This document shows positions 33,223 to 41,610 of a DNA stretch of 45,446 nt, piece by piece. Positions within the stretch are counted from its first letter, which is position 1, and every line of letters begins with the position of its first letter. A model generated the notes under the pieces. The model was not told where the DNA came from and did no database searches. It was given only the letters and a program-made list of their open reading frames with translations. The stretch spans positions 1 through 45,446 of the forward strand of contig NZ_PQHZ01000048.1 in assembly GCF_003385185.1 (NCBI RefSeq), written 5' to 3'. A program made the position numbers and the translations under genes. The DNA comes from Amycolatopsis palatopharyngis. GTDB lineage: Bacteria > Actinomycetota > Actinomycetes > Mycobacteriales > Pseudonocardiaceae.

Positions 33223-33989
33223 GCCTCCAGCCGGGCAAGACGCGTGGCGACGGCGGCGGCCGAGGGCGCGATCGCCCTGTCCACGATGCGGCCGTCGGAG
33301 AGAAAGACGACCGAGTCGGCGCTCGCCGCTGCCGCGGGGTCGTGCGTGACCATGACGATCGTCTGGCCTGCCGAGTCCACCATCCGGCGCAGCAGTCCCA
33401 GCACGGTTCTGGCCGATCCGGAGTCGAGCGCACCGGTGGGTTCGTCCGCGAAGAGTACGGCGGGCCTGGTGACCATGGCCCGGGCGATGGCCACCCGCTG
33501 TTGCTGTCCACCGGACAGCTCGCGAGGGCGGTGTCGTCGCCGATCATCCAGGCCGACACTCGCCAGTACCTCTCTTACGTCCTTTGTGGATTTGCGCCCC
33601 CCACGGAGCTTCAGCGGCAGCGCGACGTTCTGTTCGGCCGTCAGCGACCCGATCAGATTGAAGCTCTGGAAGACGAAGCCGATGGTCCCGCGACGCAACG
33701 CGGTCAGTTCGCCGTCCGATGCCGCGGTGATGTCCTGCCCAGCGAGCGACACCTGCCCCCCGCTCACCTGTTCCAGCCCGGCCGCGCAATGCAGCAGTGT
33801 CGACTTCCCCGAGCCGGAAGGTCCCATCACCGCCGTCCACGAACCCGGCGCGAACTCGGCGTCCACCTCGTCCAGGGCCCGCACCCTGGCCTGCCCCGAG
33901 CCGTACTCCCGGCTGACCCCACGCAACTCGACCGCCATGGGTGTTCTGCTCGCCTGTTGTTCCCGGGATGTCCCCGTCGCCGCTGTCAT
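33219..33989 (-). CDS. ABC transporter ATPase, MacB/LolD type
   Basis: 256 residues from the ATG at 33989. Walker A GPSGSGKST at 56-64, Q-loop FVFQSFNLIGSLTAEQN, signature LSGGQQQRVAIARAM, Walker B VLFADEPTGALD, H-loop MVTHDPAAA. This is the three-component lipoprotein/antimicrobial-peptide exporter type working with FtsX permeases. The permease downstream is interrupted, so the system may be inactive. An alternative ATG at 33938 starts right at the conserved part. Confidence 0.94.
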   Translation of the reverse strand: MTAATGTSREQQASRTPMAVELRGVSREYGSGQARVRALDEVDAEFAPGSWTAVMGPSGSGKSTLLHCAAGLEQVSGGQVSLAGQDITAASDGELTALRRGTIGFVFQSFNLIGSLTAEQNVALPLKLRGGRKSTKDVREVLASVGLDDRRRHRPRELSGGQQQRVAIARAMVTRPAVLFADEPTGALDSGSARTVLGLLRRMVDSAGQTIVMVTHDPAAAASADSVVFLSDGRIVDRAIAPSAAAVATRLARLEA

Positions 33990-34003
33990 GGGTCGATCTC
34001 ATC

Positions 34004-34024
34004 GTGAACCGGGCGACGGTTCAC
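34004..34024. promoter_or_regulatory. perfect palindrome upstream of the ABC ATPase
   Basis: GTGAACC-GGGCGAC-GGTTCAC, seven-base arms and seven-base centre, 15 bases upstream of the ATPase start. It suits a TetR- or GntR-like operator, or a short transcript hairpin at the end of the preceding operon (its stop is at 34086). Confidence 0.45.
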
Positions 34025-34085
34025 CAGCCCCAGCCCCCTAATCCGGCGTGGGGTTGGCCCTACCTCCGCGGATTCCGGGAAGCGG

Positions 34086-35114
34086 TCACGGCAATGGCAC
34101 GGCGGCCGCGTACTGCGGAATGAGTTCCGCCCCCAGTGTCCGCTTCGTCTCCGCCATCTTCTTTCCCAGGATCACTCCGGATTTTCCGCTCTCGATCGAC
34201 CATCTCACCGATTCCCCGTAGAAATGGAAGTAGAGGTTCGACCGCCCGCCGAGTTCCACCGGCAGCGCCGACCACGTGCGCATGACCGGCCATTCCGGAT
34301 CGTCCAGTATCGTCGCGATCGCCAGCAGCCGTCCCGAGCCGCGATCGAGATAGCGCAGCACGAACACGTCCGGCTGACGCAGCAGACGCTCCAGATACCC
34401 GACGAACTGGGGCAACGGAACGATCGGCACGTCATGGTGTTTGCTCTCGTTGTACCGGACAAGTTCCGCGACCCGCGCCGGCTCCACCTCGCTCCCGGGA
34501 GTGACGCGCACGTCCAGCGTCTCGTCCTCGTCGACGGTGCGGAAGATCTTGCGCAAGTTCTGCCTGCGTTTCTTGGCCAGGGTCGCCATCCAGTCCTGCC
34601 GCTCGCCGAATGTGTCGGTCCGGAGCACGGCGACACTCTCGGTCTCCCGGACCAGCCGGAACCTGCCATCCACTGCGGACAGTCCGCCCGCGGGCACCTG
34701 TCGTAGCAACAGAGCACGGAGTCCGCGGCCGAGTACCTCCCGCATCATCGGTACGTATTCGGTCAGCAGTTCCCGGCACCCACCGTCGGACTCCGCCGCG
34801 GCGAACCACCAGCCCGGCAACGAACTCGTGCCGGGAGCCCGTACGTCCAGTCCACCAAGGCGACCGCCACGCTTCGAGGACACGAACCGGTTCCTGCGGG
34901 TGCGCGATCCGACCCAGGCAGCGCTCACGACACCGCATGGCCGTCCTGCCTCGTGCAGCACCGTGACGAACTGCGGCGTCCGCGCACACCACGCCTGCAC
35001 CGCCAGCACTTCCCACGCCCAGTCCGCGCGCAGTCCCGCTCGACGACGCAGATCGGCCCAGTACGACGGTTCCGGATCCGTCCTGGGATCCAGCACCTCG
35101 ACGGTCGCGTTCAT
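34086..35114 (-). CDS. GNAT/FemAB-type transferase, paralogue A
   Basis: 342 residues from the ATG at 35114, overlapping the stop of paralogue B (ATGA). N-terminus VEVLDPRTDPEPSYWADLRR is shared with the other three copies. The middle has WMATLAKKRRQNLRKIFR, a basic helix typical of Acetyltransf_6 (PF13480) proteins. The C-terminal domain contains VMRTWSALPVELGGRSNLYFHFYGES and LGKKMAETKRTLGAELIP. This is the most divergent copy and lacks the VPRPxxGR ending. The fold transfers acyl or aminoacyl groups, often in exopolysaccharide or cell-wall peptide synthesis. Acceptor and donor unknown. Confidence 0.75.
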   Translation of the reverse strand: MNATVEVLDPRTDPEPSYWADLRRRAGLRADWAWEVLAVQAWCARTPQFVTVLHEAGRPCGVVSAAWVGSRTRRNRFVSSKRGGRLGGLDVRAPGTSSLPGWWFAAAESDGGCRELLTEYVPMMREVLGRGLRALLLRQVPAGGLSAVDGRFRLVRETESVAVLRTDTFGERQDWMATLAKKRRQNLRKIFRTVDEDETLDVRVTPGSEVEPARVAELVRYNESKHHDVPIVPLPQFVGYLERLLRQPDVFVLRYLDRGSGRLLAIATILDDPEWPVMRTWSALPVELGGRSNLYFHFYGESVRWSIESGKSGVILGKKMAETKRTLGAELIPQYAAAVPLP

Positions 35115-36115
35115 CGTCCGGCCACCGGACGCGGGACGCCCACCGCCCACAGTGGACGTGTCCCCAATCCGAGTGAGGCCTTCAGCTCGAGCCTTCCCCT
35201 GCCCGCGGCCAGCGACTTGCGACCATCAGCGACGATCTGCCCGATCAGCCGTGCGTAGGAGTCGAAGTAGAGATGCTTGCGGCCGCCCTCCTCCGGTAAT
35301 AACGCCGCCCAGTGCTGGTAGAGCGGGACGTCCGGATGATCCAGCAGATCCGCGAACGCGAGCAGTTTGCCGTCCCCGTTGTGATAAGTCAGTGTCCGTA
35401 CGTCCTTCCTGCGGACGAGCGCGTGCAGGTACTCGGCCGTGACGGGGCTTCGGCTGTCGAACTTCGGCCTGCCGAGGCGATGCCGGTGCCGGTTGACCAA
35501 CTCGGCCAGTTCTGCCCCGTCGAGGTCGTCCCGCGCCGTCTCGAACCGCACCACGAGCTCGGAGTCCGCTTCGACCTTGCGTACCTGGCCCCGGATACTG
35601 TGCCTGCGACTGCGCGGCAGCGATGCGATCCAATCCGCACCGCTGGTGAAGGTGTTGTCCAGGATCGCCGTGCCCGTGGCCGGCCGTACGATGCGTCCCC
35701 GGCCGCGCACAAGAGACAAACTGTCCGCGGGAACCGAGCGGTACAGCAGTCCGGTGCAGCCCGCGCCCGCCGCCCGGCAGAGCGCACGCTCGCACGCCCG
35801 CAACACCGCCCTGCGCTCGACTGGTTCCAAGCGGTCCGCGAAGGCCCAGCCGGGAAAGCCGGACAGCCACGGATTGTGCACCTCCACCAGGCTGGGTCCA
35901 CCACGAGAACGAATCAGGGTCGACACCAACGCACCCGTGACGATGCCGTCGCGCCTGACCACCGCCACCCTGGTCGGATGCCGTGAGTACCGGGACTCGA
36001 CTCCGAGCAGGCCGAAGTCCCAGGAAGCGTGCCGCGCCGCCGTCCTGCACAAGCCGGACCAGTCTGCCGGCTCCGCGTCGTATCCTGGGTCGAGTACCTC
36101 GACGGATTCGGTCAT
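35111..36115 (-). CDS. GNAT/FemAB-type transferase, paralogue B
   Basis: 334 residues. Starts VEVLDPGYDAEPADWSGLCR. The basic helix is DWIASLPRSRRHSIRGQVRK. The C-terminal block is HWAALLPEEGGRKHLYFDSYARLIGQIVADGRKSL, then LELKASLGLGTRPLWAVGVPRPVAGR. It shares that block closely with C and D. It lies seven bases after paralogue C and overlaps A by ATGA, so the copies are translated as a unit. No signal peptide or membrane segment; cytoplasmic. Confidence 0.75.
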   Translation of the reverse strand: MTESVEVLDPGYDAEPADWSGLCRTAARHASWDFGLLGVESRYSRHPTRVAVVRRDGIVTGALVSTLIRSRGGPSLVEVHNPWLSGFPGWAFADRLEPVERRAVLRACERALCRAAGAGCTGLLYRSVPADSLSLVRGRGRIVRPATGTAILDNTFTSGADWIASLPRSRRHSIRGQVRKVEADSELVVRFETARDDLDGAELAELVNRHRHRLGRPKFDSRSPVTAEYLHALVRRKDVRTLTYHNGDGKLLAFADLLDHPDVPLYQHWAALLPEEGGRKHLYFDSYARLIGQIVADGRKSLAAGRGRLELKASLGLGTRPLWAVGVPRPVAGR

Positions 36116-36122
36116 CGCCTGC

Positions 36123-37193
36123 TCACCGCCCCAGCAGCGGTCTGGGCACGGCGACCGAAGTCAAGGGCCTCGTCTCGAAACCCAGCTCCCCCTTGACATC
36201 CAGCAATGTGCGACCCGCGGTCAACTCTGGTCTGCCGTGTTCGATCATCTGCCGTACGCATCGCGCGTAGGCGTCGACGTACAGCTCTTTGCGTCCGCCT
36301 TCCCCGCCCGGTACCGCGGCCCAATGATGTACGGCCGAACTCACCTTGTGGTCGATCATGGTGTTGAAGGCCAGCAATCTGCCATTCAGGTCGCGATATT
36401 CCGTGGTCACGACGTCCCGCCTGCGAACGAACGCGTCCAGATAGGCCGCGGCGACGGGGCTGCGCGTGTCCAAATGCAGCCCGCCGACACGCGAGCGCTG
36501 CCCTTCCGCCCAGGCCCGCGCGTCCTGCCGCGCCCGATGCGCGTTGAGCAGGGTGGCCAGCTCGCGACCGTCCAGATCGGTTCGCTCGCTACCGGTTGTG
36601 ACATGGAGCGTGTCGTCCCCCGCCAACCGGTGGACGATCGCGCGCAATCGCGGCGAAAGGGTGGCCAGCCAGTCCGCGAAGGAGGACCAGCGGTTACGCA
36701 TCACCGACGTGGGATCGATCTCCCTGGCCACCCGCCCGCGGCCGACCGCGGCCAGGCCCACCTCCGGTGTCATGGCGCGGTACACCACTCCGAGTGTGCC
36801 GACGCCGAGGAAGCGCACCAGCTCACGTTCGAAGTGCCGCAAGCTCGCTCGGCGTGCTGCCGCGTCCATCGAACGGTCGAAGACACAGGCCGGGTACCCG
36901 CTGAGCAACGGCAGGTAGACCTCCGCCCACACCGGGCGCGGCCGCCTGAGCCGCCTGGGCGGCCGAGGCGCGAAAGCAGGATCGCGAAACGTACGACAGA
37001 CCATGACCGAAAGCGCTCCGACCACCTGGGGTCCGTTATGGACGATGGCGAGCACGGGCGGGTTGCGGGCCAGCCACGCCTCGGTCCGCATGAGCTGGTA
37101 GTCCCATACAGGTGGCAGTCCCGCCCTGCGGCAGAAGTCCCGCCATCCCACGGGCTCCGCCTCGATCCGAGGATCCACGATGTCGACGCTCAT
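36123..37193 (-). CDS. GNAT/FemAB-type transferase, paralogue C
   Basis: 356 residues, ATG overlapping the stop of D (ATGA). N-terminus DIVDPRIEAEPVGWRDFCRR and VWDYQLMRTEAWLARNPPVL closely match D. The mid-part helix is DWLATLSPRLRAIVHRL, with fewer basic residues than in the other copies. C-terminal block: HHWAAVPGGEGGRKELYVDAYARCVRQMIEHG, LLDVKGELGFETRPLTSV, ending VPRPLLGR. An insertion of about 20 residues (ARAWAEGQRSRVGG) before LDTRSP sets it apart. Confidence 0.75.
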   Translation of the reverse strand: MSVDIVDPRIEAEPVGWRDFCRRAGLPPVWDYQLMRTEAWLARNPPVLAIVHNGPQVVGALSVMVCRTFRDPAFAPRPPRRLRRPRPVWAEVYLPLLSGYPACVFDRSMDAAARRASLRHFERELVRFLGVGTLGVVYRAMTPEVGLAAVGRGRVAREIDPTSVMRNRWSSFADWLATLSPRLRAIVHRLAGDDTLHVTTGSERTDLDGRELATLLNAHRARQDARAWAEGQRSRVGGLHLDTRSPVAAAYLDAFVRRRDVVTTEYRDLNGRLLAFNTMIDHKVSSAVHHWAAVPGGEGGRKELYVDAYARCVRQMIEHGRPELTAGRTLLDVKGELGFETRPLTSVAVPRPLLGR

Positions 37194-38248
37194 CGGCCCA
37201 CCACCGGACGCGGCACCGCGACCCCGAAGATCGGGCGGGTCCCGAAACCTAGTGATCGCTTGACCTCGTGCGGTTGCCGTCCGGCGGACAGCTCTCCGGC
37301 ACCCCTGCTCACCAGGTGGCGCACAGCACGCTGGTAGCTGTCGAAGAACAGGTGCTTGCGCCCGCCCTCGGCCTCGGACAACGCGGCCCAGTGCTGTTTG
37401 ATCACACTGTCCGGGTGGTCGAGCATCGTGTTCACCGCGAGCAGCCTTCCCTCGTCGTCGTGATACGTGAGCGTGTGTACGTCCGGCCTGCGCAGGAAAG
37501 TCTCGAAGTAGGCACCGGAGAGCGGGCTACGGGTGTCCAACGGAGCCTTGCCGCGCTCGGCGCGATGCCGGTTGATCAGCCGCGCGACCTGCGCACCGTC
37601 GAGATCTCTCCGGCCCGCTCCTCCGTGTATCAGCAGATCGGTCGACGACTCAAGCTCCTTGCGCTGTCTGCGCAAGCTCGACCTGCGGCTCTTCGAGAGC
37701 GCGGCGAACCAGTCATCGGGTGAGGAGAACACGTTGGCCAGCACCGAAACCGAATCGACCTCGCGGGTCAGGCGCCTGCGCCCACCCACGATCCCAGCGA
37801 GTTCGCGATCCAGCGCACGGTAGAGCACACCGAGCAAGGCGAAGCCGAAACGACGGACGAGTTCTCGTTCCGCCAGCCGCACCACTTCCTCACGTACGGC
37901 CGTGTCGAGGCCGGGATCGAACACGATCCCGGGAAAGCCACTGAGCCAGGGCTGATACACCTCCGCCCAGACCGGTCCCCGGATCGTCGGCCACCGGCCC
38001 TGTCGTCGCGGCGCGGGGGCGTACCTCGGTTCGCGCCACGGCCTGCAGACCAGAACCGAAAGGCCGGCGACCACCTTGCCCGAATCCCGGATCACGATCA
38101 GCACGGGAGGGTTACGTGCCGTCCAAGCCTCCAGCCGGAGCAGTTCGTAGTCCCACACCGCGTGCAACCGCCATCGCCGATGGAACTCGCGCCAGCCAGG
38201 TGGTTCCGGATCCACACGTGGATCGACGACCAGCACCTCCGAAATCAC
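37190..38248 (-). CDS. GNAT/FemAB-type transferase, paralogue D
   Basis: 352 residues from the GTG at 38248, overlapping the stop of the preceding gene (GTGA). The open frame extends upstream but those codons shadow the CapK-like gene. N-terminus VLVVDPRVDPEPPGWREFHR and VWDYELLRLEAWTARNPPVL. Basic helix DWFAALSKSRRSSLRRQRKE. C-terminal block HWAALSEAEGGRKHLFFDSYQRAVRHLVSRG, then HEVKRSLGFGTRPIFGVAVPRPVVGR. Probably the closest relative of C. Confidence 0.75.
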   Translation of the reverse strand: MISEVLVVDPRVDPEPPGWREFHRRWRLHAVWDYELLRLEAWTARNPPVLIVIRDSGKVVAGLSVLVCRPWREPRYAPAPRRQGRWPTIRGPVWAEVYQPWLSGFPGIVFDPGLDTAVREEVVRLAERELVRRFGFALLGVLYRALDRELAGIVGGRRRLTREVDSVSVLANVFSSPDDWFAALSKSRRSSLRRQRKELESSTDLLIHGGAGRRDLDGAQVARLINRHRAERGKAPLDTRSPLSGAYFETFLRRPDVHTLTYHDDEGRLLAVNTMLDHPDSVIKQHWAALSEAEGGRKHLFFDSYQRAVRHLVSRGAGELSAGRQPHEVKRSLGFGTRPIFGVAVPRPVVGR

Positions 38249-39027
38249 GGCAGCACAACCGGTGTTCCGTGCCGGCGGCAGGACGTCACCTTCCCCGCGA
38301 CCCCGCCCGCGACGAGCACGTCGACCATCCTCGGCGAGTTCTGCCTGAGCAGGGTGACGGCGAGCCCCGCTTTGGTGGACCGCACATAAACCTGGCGCCA
38401 GTCCAGATGCCACCGTCCACACCGGCCGAACGCGCCAAGGTAGCCCAGCTGTGCATCATGGAGGACTCCGTACGGTCCGCCGTCGAGTTCGTCGAGCGCG
38501 CGATGTGGCACTCGAGCGAGGCGTTGCCCGAGATCCGGGGGCAGCGCCGCGTCCAGTGCGGCCAGCCCCTTGTCCGGACCGACCGCGACAACGCTGTCGC
38601 CGCGCAGCAAGGCGTTCGCCAGTTCGGCGAGCGCGGGTGAATCCGTACGCAGCGCTCCGGGATCGAGTACGGAACCGCGCAGGTGTCGACCGAGATCGGT
38701 GGGCGGCAAGGCGATCTCCGGATCCGCGATGACGACCAGGGAGCCGCGTGGAACTGATCGAGCCTGCGGCAGCATCCTGCCGAGGCCGCGTGCCGGGTCC
38801 GGCTCCGTGGCGCCGCCCGCCAGCGGCACGAGATCCACCATCGCACGTGTCGTGTCCGCGGTGGTCACAGCTCCGTCGAGCAGGCCGGTCCTGCCCGGAA
38901 CCAGGGTGGGTTCGGTCCTTCCGTCCAGTGCCCATCGCTCGCGGTAGAACGGGACCGTGTCGAACGCGGACCGGACGACACGACGGTATTCCGAGCGCCA
39001 CAAAGCACTCACCCCAGTAGTCCACAT
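38245..39027 (-). CDS. small CapK/PaaK-like protein of unknown function
   Basis: 260 residues from the ATG at 39027 (other starts upstream are possible). The N-terminal LWRSEYRRVVRSAFDTVPFYRERWALDG resembles the start of PaaK/CapK adenylate-forming proteins. The C-terminal part has GVLHDAQLGYLGAFGRCGRWHLDW and LLRQNSPRMVDVLV, then CRRHGTP, a shape also seen at the C-terminal side of CapK-like proteins. The protein is about 60 percent of the usual length, and the Gly/Ser/Thr-rich ATP-binding loop is not seen. It may be a non-catalytic carrier or partner for the four transferases, first in their operon. Family assignment is tentative. Confidence 0.5.
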   Translation of the reverse strand: MWTTGVSALWRSEYRRVVRSAFDTVPFYRERWALDGRTEPTLVPGRTGLLDGAVTTADTTRAMVDLVPLAGGATEPDPARGLGRMLPQARSVPRGSLVVIADPEIALPPTDLGRHLRGSVLDPGALRTDSPALAELANALLRGDSVVAVGPDKGLAALDAALPPDLGQRLARVPHRALDELDGGPYGVLHDAQLGYLGAFGRCGRWHLDWRQVYVRSTKAGLAVTLLRQNSPRMVDVLVAGGVAGKVTSCRRHGTPVVLP

Positions 39028-39150
39028 GGCGACCGAGTGTGCCAGCAAGCCGGCGGAATTCGGCCGCCCGACGGTGGAATCGGCCAAACACCCCACATCT
39101 TTCGGAGGGTGCGCGCCGCCGAACGGCGCAATTAACGACGAAAGGCTTCC

Positions 39151-39177
39151 CCTGACGGAGGGGGTCAGGCCTATAAC
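39151..39177 (+). promoter_or_regulatory. candidate promoter with palindrome for the plus operon
   Basis: CCTGAC-N7-GTCAGG (39151-39169) lies directly before TATAAC (39172-39177), a good -10 match, about 60 bases before the small leader ORF. The palindrome covers the -35 area, so a repressor or activator could act there. The 276-base divergent gap also has a GCGCCG/CGGCGC hairpin at 39113-39129 and no other gene. Confidence 0.4.
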
Positions 39178-39238
39178 TCTCGAATCGCTGCTCTACGTAG
39201 GCGCGACCCGCCTGCCTGAGATCGAACAAAGGATACCC

Positions 39239-39307
39239 ATGCCTGGCCCACCACTTTCCAGACACACCGATCACCCGCCGAAGCCCGCTTCGGACCCGGC
39301 TCGATGA
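39239..39307 (+). CDS. possible 22-residue leader peptide coupled to the glycosyltransferase
   Basis: ATG at 39239 has AAAGGA six bases upstream. The 22-codon frame is rich in Pro, His, Arg and Lys (starts MPGPPLSRHTD), and its TGA overlaps the ATG of the glycosyltransferase (ATGA). It may be a translational coupling leader; a peptide substrate for the ATP-grasp ligase is a remote alternative. Too short to be sure it is translated. Confidence 0.35.
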   Translation: MPGPPLSRHTDHPPKPASDPAR

Positions 39308-40281
39308 CCGATGCGGCGGAGTCCCCTGCCAGAACCGGTCTCACGGTGGTCATTCCCTGCTACAACGAAGCGGACAACATCCAACCGTCCTATCGGGAGA
39401 TTCTCGCCGAACTCGGCACACTCGATCTGGAAATCATCTATGTTGACGACGGCAGTACCGACGGCACACTGGAGGCGATCCGCCGAATAGCCGAATCCGA
39501 TCCCCGCGTCCAGTACATCTCCTTCACCCGCAACTTCGGCTTCGAGGCGGCGTTCTCCGCCGGGTACCGCTACGCGAGCCGCCCGTGGATCCTGCATATC
39601 GATGCCGACCAGCAGTTCCCGGCGGCCGAGGCCTGGGTGCTCATCGAAGCGGCCGAACACGGCCACGACGCCGTTTTCGGTGTCCGGACCAACCGGCAGG
39701 ATCCCCGTCTGCGGCGCTGGGGCACCGCCGCCTTCCACTACATCGGGCGCAGAATCCTGCGGATCGAGATTCCGCGAGGCGCAACAGCCTTCCGCCTGGT
39801 GCGGTCGGATCTGGCTCGCGAGATCGTGGACCTCAGGCTCCCCACCCCGTACTTCCTGGCGACGGTGCCCAGACTCACCAACCGCTACACCACCGTGCCG
39901 GTACGGCATCGCCCGCGCACACGCGGCGAATCCAAGGTCGGATTCGGATTTCTCAGCGCGCACGCCGTCGAACTGTTCGTCGGATTCAGCAGTAGGCCGA
40001 CCACCGCCGCCTCGATCGGCACTCTCCTCAGCGGCCTGCTGGCACTGCTGTTGACAGCGGCCTCCGCCGCCGGCCTGGTCGGTGGTCACGCGATCGCCGC
40101 GATGCTGCTGCTGTTACTGGCCGTCGTGCTTTTCACGCTGTCGCTCACCGTGCGCCATCTCGTGGTGCTCGGCGGGGCCCAGGCACGACCACGCCAGTTC
40201 TACATCCGCGAGTCGACTCTCCCTGTCCGGGATGACGATCGGCTCTGCGTCACTTCACGATTCCTGGGGGCAACACCATGA
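39304..40281 (+). CDS. family 2 glycosyltransferase, GtrB/dolichol-phosphate-mannose synthase type
   Basis: 325 residues. GT-A domain with LTVVIPCYNEADNI, DDGSTDGT at 48-55 and metal-binding DAD at 100-102. Then FGVRTNRQDPRLRRWGTAAFHYI and RGESKVGFGFL, both typical of polyprenol-phosphate sugar transferases. Two C-terminal hydrophobic segments (about 235-260 and 265-285) anchor it. It probably loads a sugar on polyprenyl phosphate at the inner membrane face. Its stop overlaps the next gene (ATGA). Confidence 0.9.
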   Translation: MTDAAESPARTGLTVVIPCYNEADNIQPSYREILAELGTLDLEIIYVDDGSTDGTLEAIRRIAESDPRVQYISFTRNFGFEAAFSAGYRYASRPWILHIDADQQFPAAEAWVLIEAAEHGHDAVFGVRTNRQDPRLRRWGTAAFHYIGRRILRIEIPRGATAFRLVRSDLAREIVDLRLPTPYFLATVPRLTNRYTTVPVRHRPRTRGESKVGFGFLSAHAVELFVGFSSRPTTAASIGTLLSGLLALLLTAASAAGLVGGHAIAAMLLLLLAVVLFTLSLTVRHLVVLGGAQARPRQFYIRESTLPVRDDDRLCVTSRFLGATP

Positions 40282-41549
40282 GGACCAATACAAGAGACGA
40301 CGGCCCCGGTGCCATTGCGCACCCGAGTGCGGCGAGAACTCTTCTGGTACTGGGCGGGGCGGACGGATCCGTCAGCGTTTACCGCCGGGCCCGAGAGCTG
40401 GGATTTCGCACCGTGTGCGTCGATGTCCGGCCCGGAGCTCCGGGAGTAGCTGTCGCCGACGAGTACCTGCACGCGAGCGTTCGCGCACCGGAGCAGATTG
40501 CCGCCGCGCTGACGGGACGCACGGATATCGCGGCGGTGCTGTGTCCGGCCAGCGATGTGGGTCTACCCGCACAGGCCTGGCTCTCGCGGCACTGGAATCT
40601 GCCGGAGCCGCTGCCCGAGGCCGCGGTGACCGCCTCGACCGACAAACCGGTCTTTCGTGCGTTGTGTGATCGGCTCGGCTTTCCGAGCTATCGGAACGTG
40701 TCCGGCATTCCCGGACCAGAGCTGCTCTCGAACGCGCGCGGACTGAGGTTCCCGACGCTGGTCAAACCGGTGGACTCCTCCGGCAGCAGGGGTGTGGTGG
40801 CCTGCGCGGGGCCGGGGATGCTGCGTTCGGCGTGCACGGAGTCGATCGCGTTCTCCCCGTCAGGACGAGTCGTTGTCGAGGAACATCTGGACGGGATACA
40901 TTTCACGATCGAGGCGCTGGTCGCGCGTGGCGAGATCGTTTTCCACGCGGTCACCGAGCGGACCATCACTCCCCCGCCGTTCTTCGTCACGTCCTCGCAC
41001 CTGATGCCCGCGGCGCTTCCCGCCGAGGCCGACGCCCGGCTGATACCGATGCTGACGTCGATCTGCGCGGAACTCGGTTACCGCAACGGTCCACTCACAC
41101 TGGACGCGGTACTCGGCCATGACGGCGAGCTCTACCTGATCGAGATGGGTGCCAGGATGGGCGGCAACGGCCTGGCCGAACTGGTCGAGACCTGCTACGG
41201 CGTCGATCTCATGGAGGCCACGATCGCGCTCGCTGTCGGTGAGGACGTGCCTCTGACCCCGAAACCACCGCTGCCGACTCTGGTGCACATGCTGACGTCG
41301 GACCGAGGGGGACACCTGTCGGCCGTGGACGGCGTCGAGGCGGTGCGCGCGATGCCGGAGGTGGTGGAGCTACACCTGTTCGTCGAGCCGGGCACCTTCA
41401 TCCGCCCCTACGAACAGGCGGGCTACAAGCTGGGATACGTCGTGCTCGCCGGCGAGTCCGCGGCTCGGCTCTGGGCGGCCGAGGGCGCTGTGCGGGGGAC
41501 GCTCAAGTTCCTGCTCGAGGATCAGGACATGGCGGTACCGCTTCCTTGA
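40278..41549 (+). CDS. ATP-grasp ligase
   Basis: 423 residues. The N-terminal Rossmann-like pre-ATP-grasp domain starts LLVLGGADGSVSVYRRAREL. The ATP-grasp domain spans about 130-320: TLVKPVDSSGSRGVVAC for ATP, VVVEEHLDGIHFTIEALV, and the metal-binding YLIEMGARMGGNG. The C-terminal domain follows. It belongs to the carboxylate-amine/thiol ligase group (carnosine synthase, BacD, PurK-like), joining an acid to an amine via acyl phosphate. Substrates are not evident. Context suggests adding an amino acid or acyl group to a glycan precursor. Confidence 0.88.
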   Translation: MRTNTRDDGPGAIAHPSAARTLLVLGGADGSVSVYRRARELGFRTVCVDVRPGAPGVAVADEYLHASVRAPEQIAAALTGRTDIAAVLCPASDVGLPAQAWLSRHWNLPEPLPEAAVTASTDKPVFRALCDRLGFPSYRNVSGIPGPELLSNARGLRFPTLVKPVDSSGSRGVVACAGPGMLRSACTESIAFSPSGRVVVEEHLDGIHFTIEALVARGEIVFHAVTERTITPPPFFVTSSHLMPAALPAEADARLIPMLTSICAELGYRNGPLTLDAVLGHDGELYLIEMGARMGGNGLAELVETCYGVDLMEATIALAVGEDVPLTPKPPLPTLVHMLTSDRGGHLSAVDGVEAVRAMPEVVELHLFVEPGTFIRPYEQAGYKLGYVVLAGESAARLWAAEGAVRGTLKFLLEDQDMAVPLP

Positions 41550-41564
41550 GCACCGTTCTTCCCG

Positions 41565-41585
41565 GCCCGCGCCATCAGCGCGGGC
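41565..41585 (+). terminator. intra-operon stem-loop
   Basis: GCCCGCGC-CATCA-GCGCGGGC: eight-base perfect stem with a five-base loop in the 61-base gap between the ATP-grasp and flippase genes. Could attenuate transcription into, or protect mRNA of, the promoter-proximal genes. Confidence 0.45.
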
Positions 41586-41610
41586 ACCTCACCCGCCACG
41601 GGCCGCGGCG

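Noticed and set aside
35439..37337. A 632-codon open frame on the plus strand
   Set aside because: Antisense to paralogues B, C and D, which share conserved blocks with each other on the minus strand.
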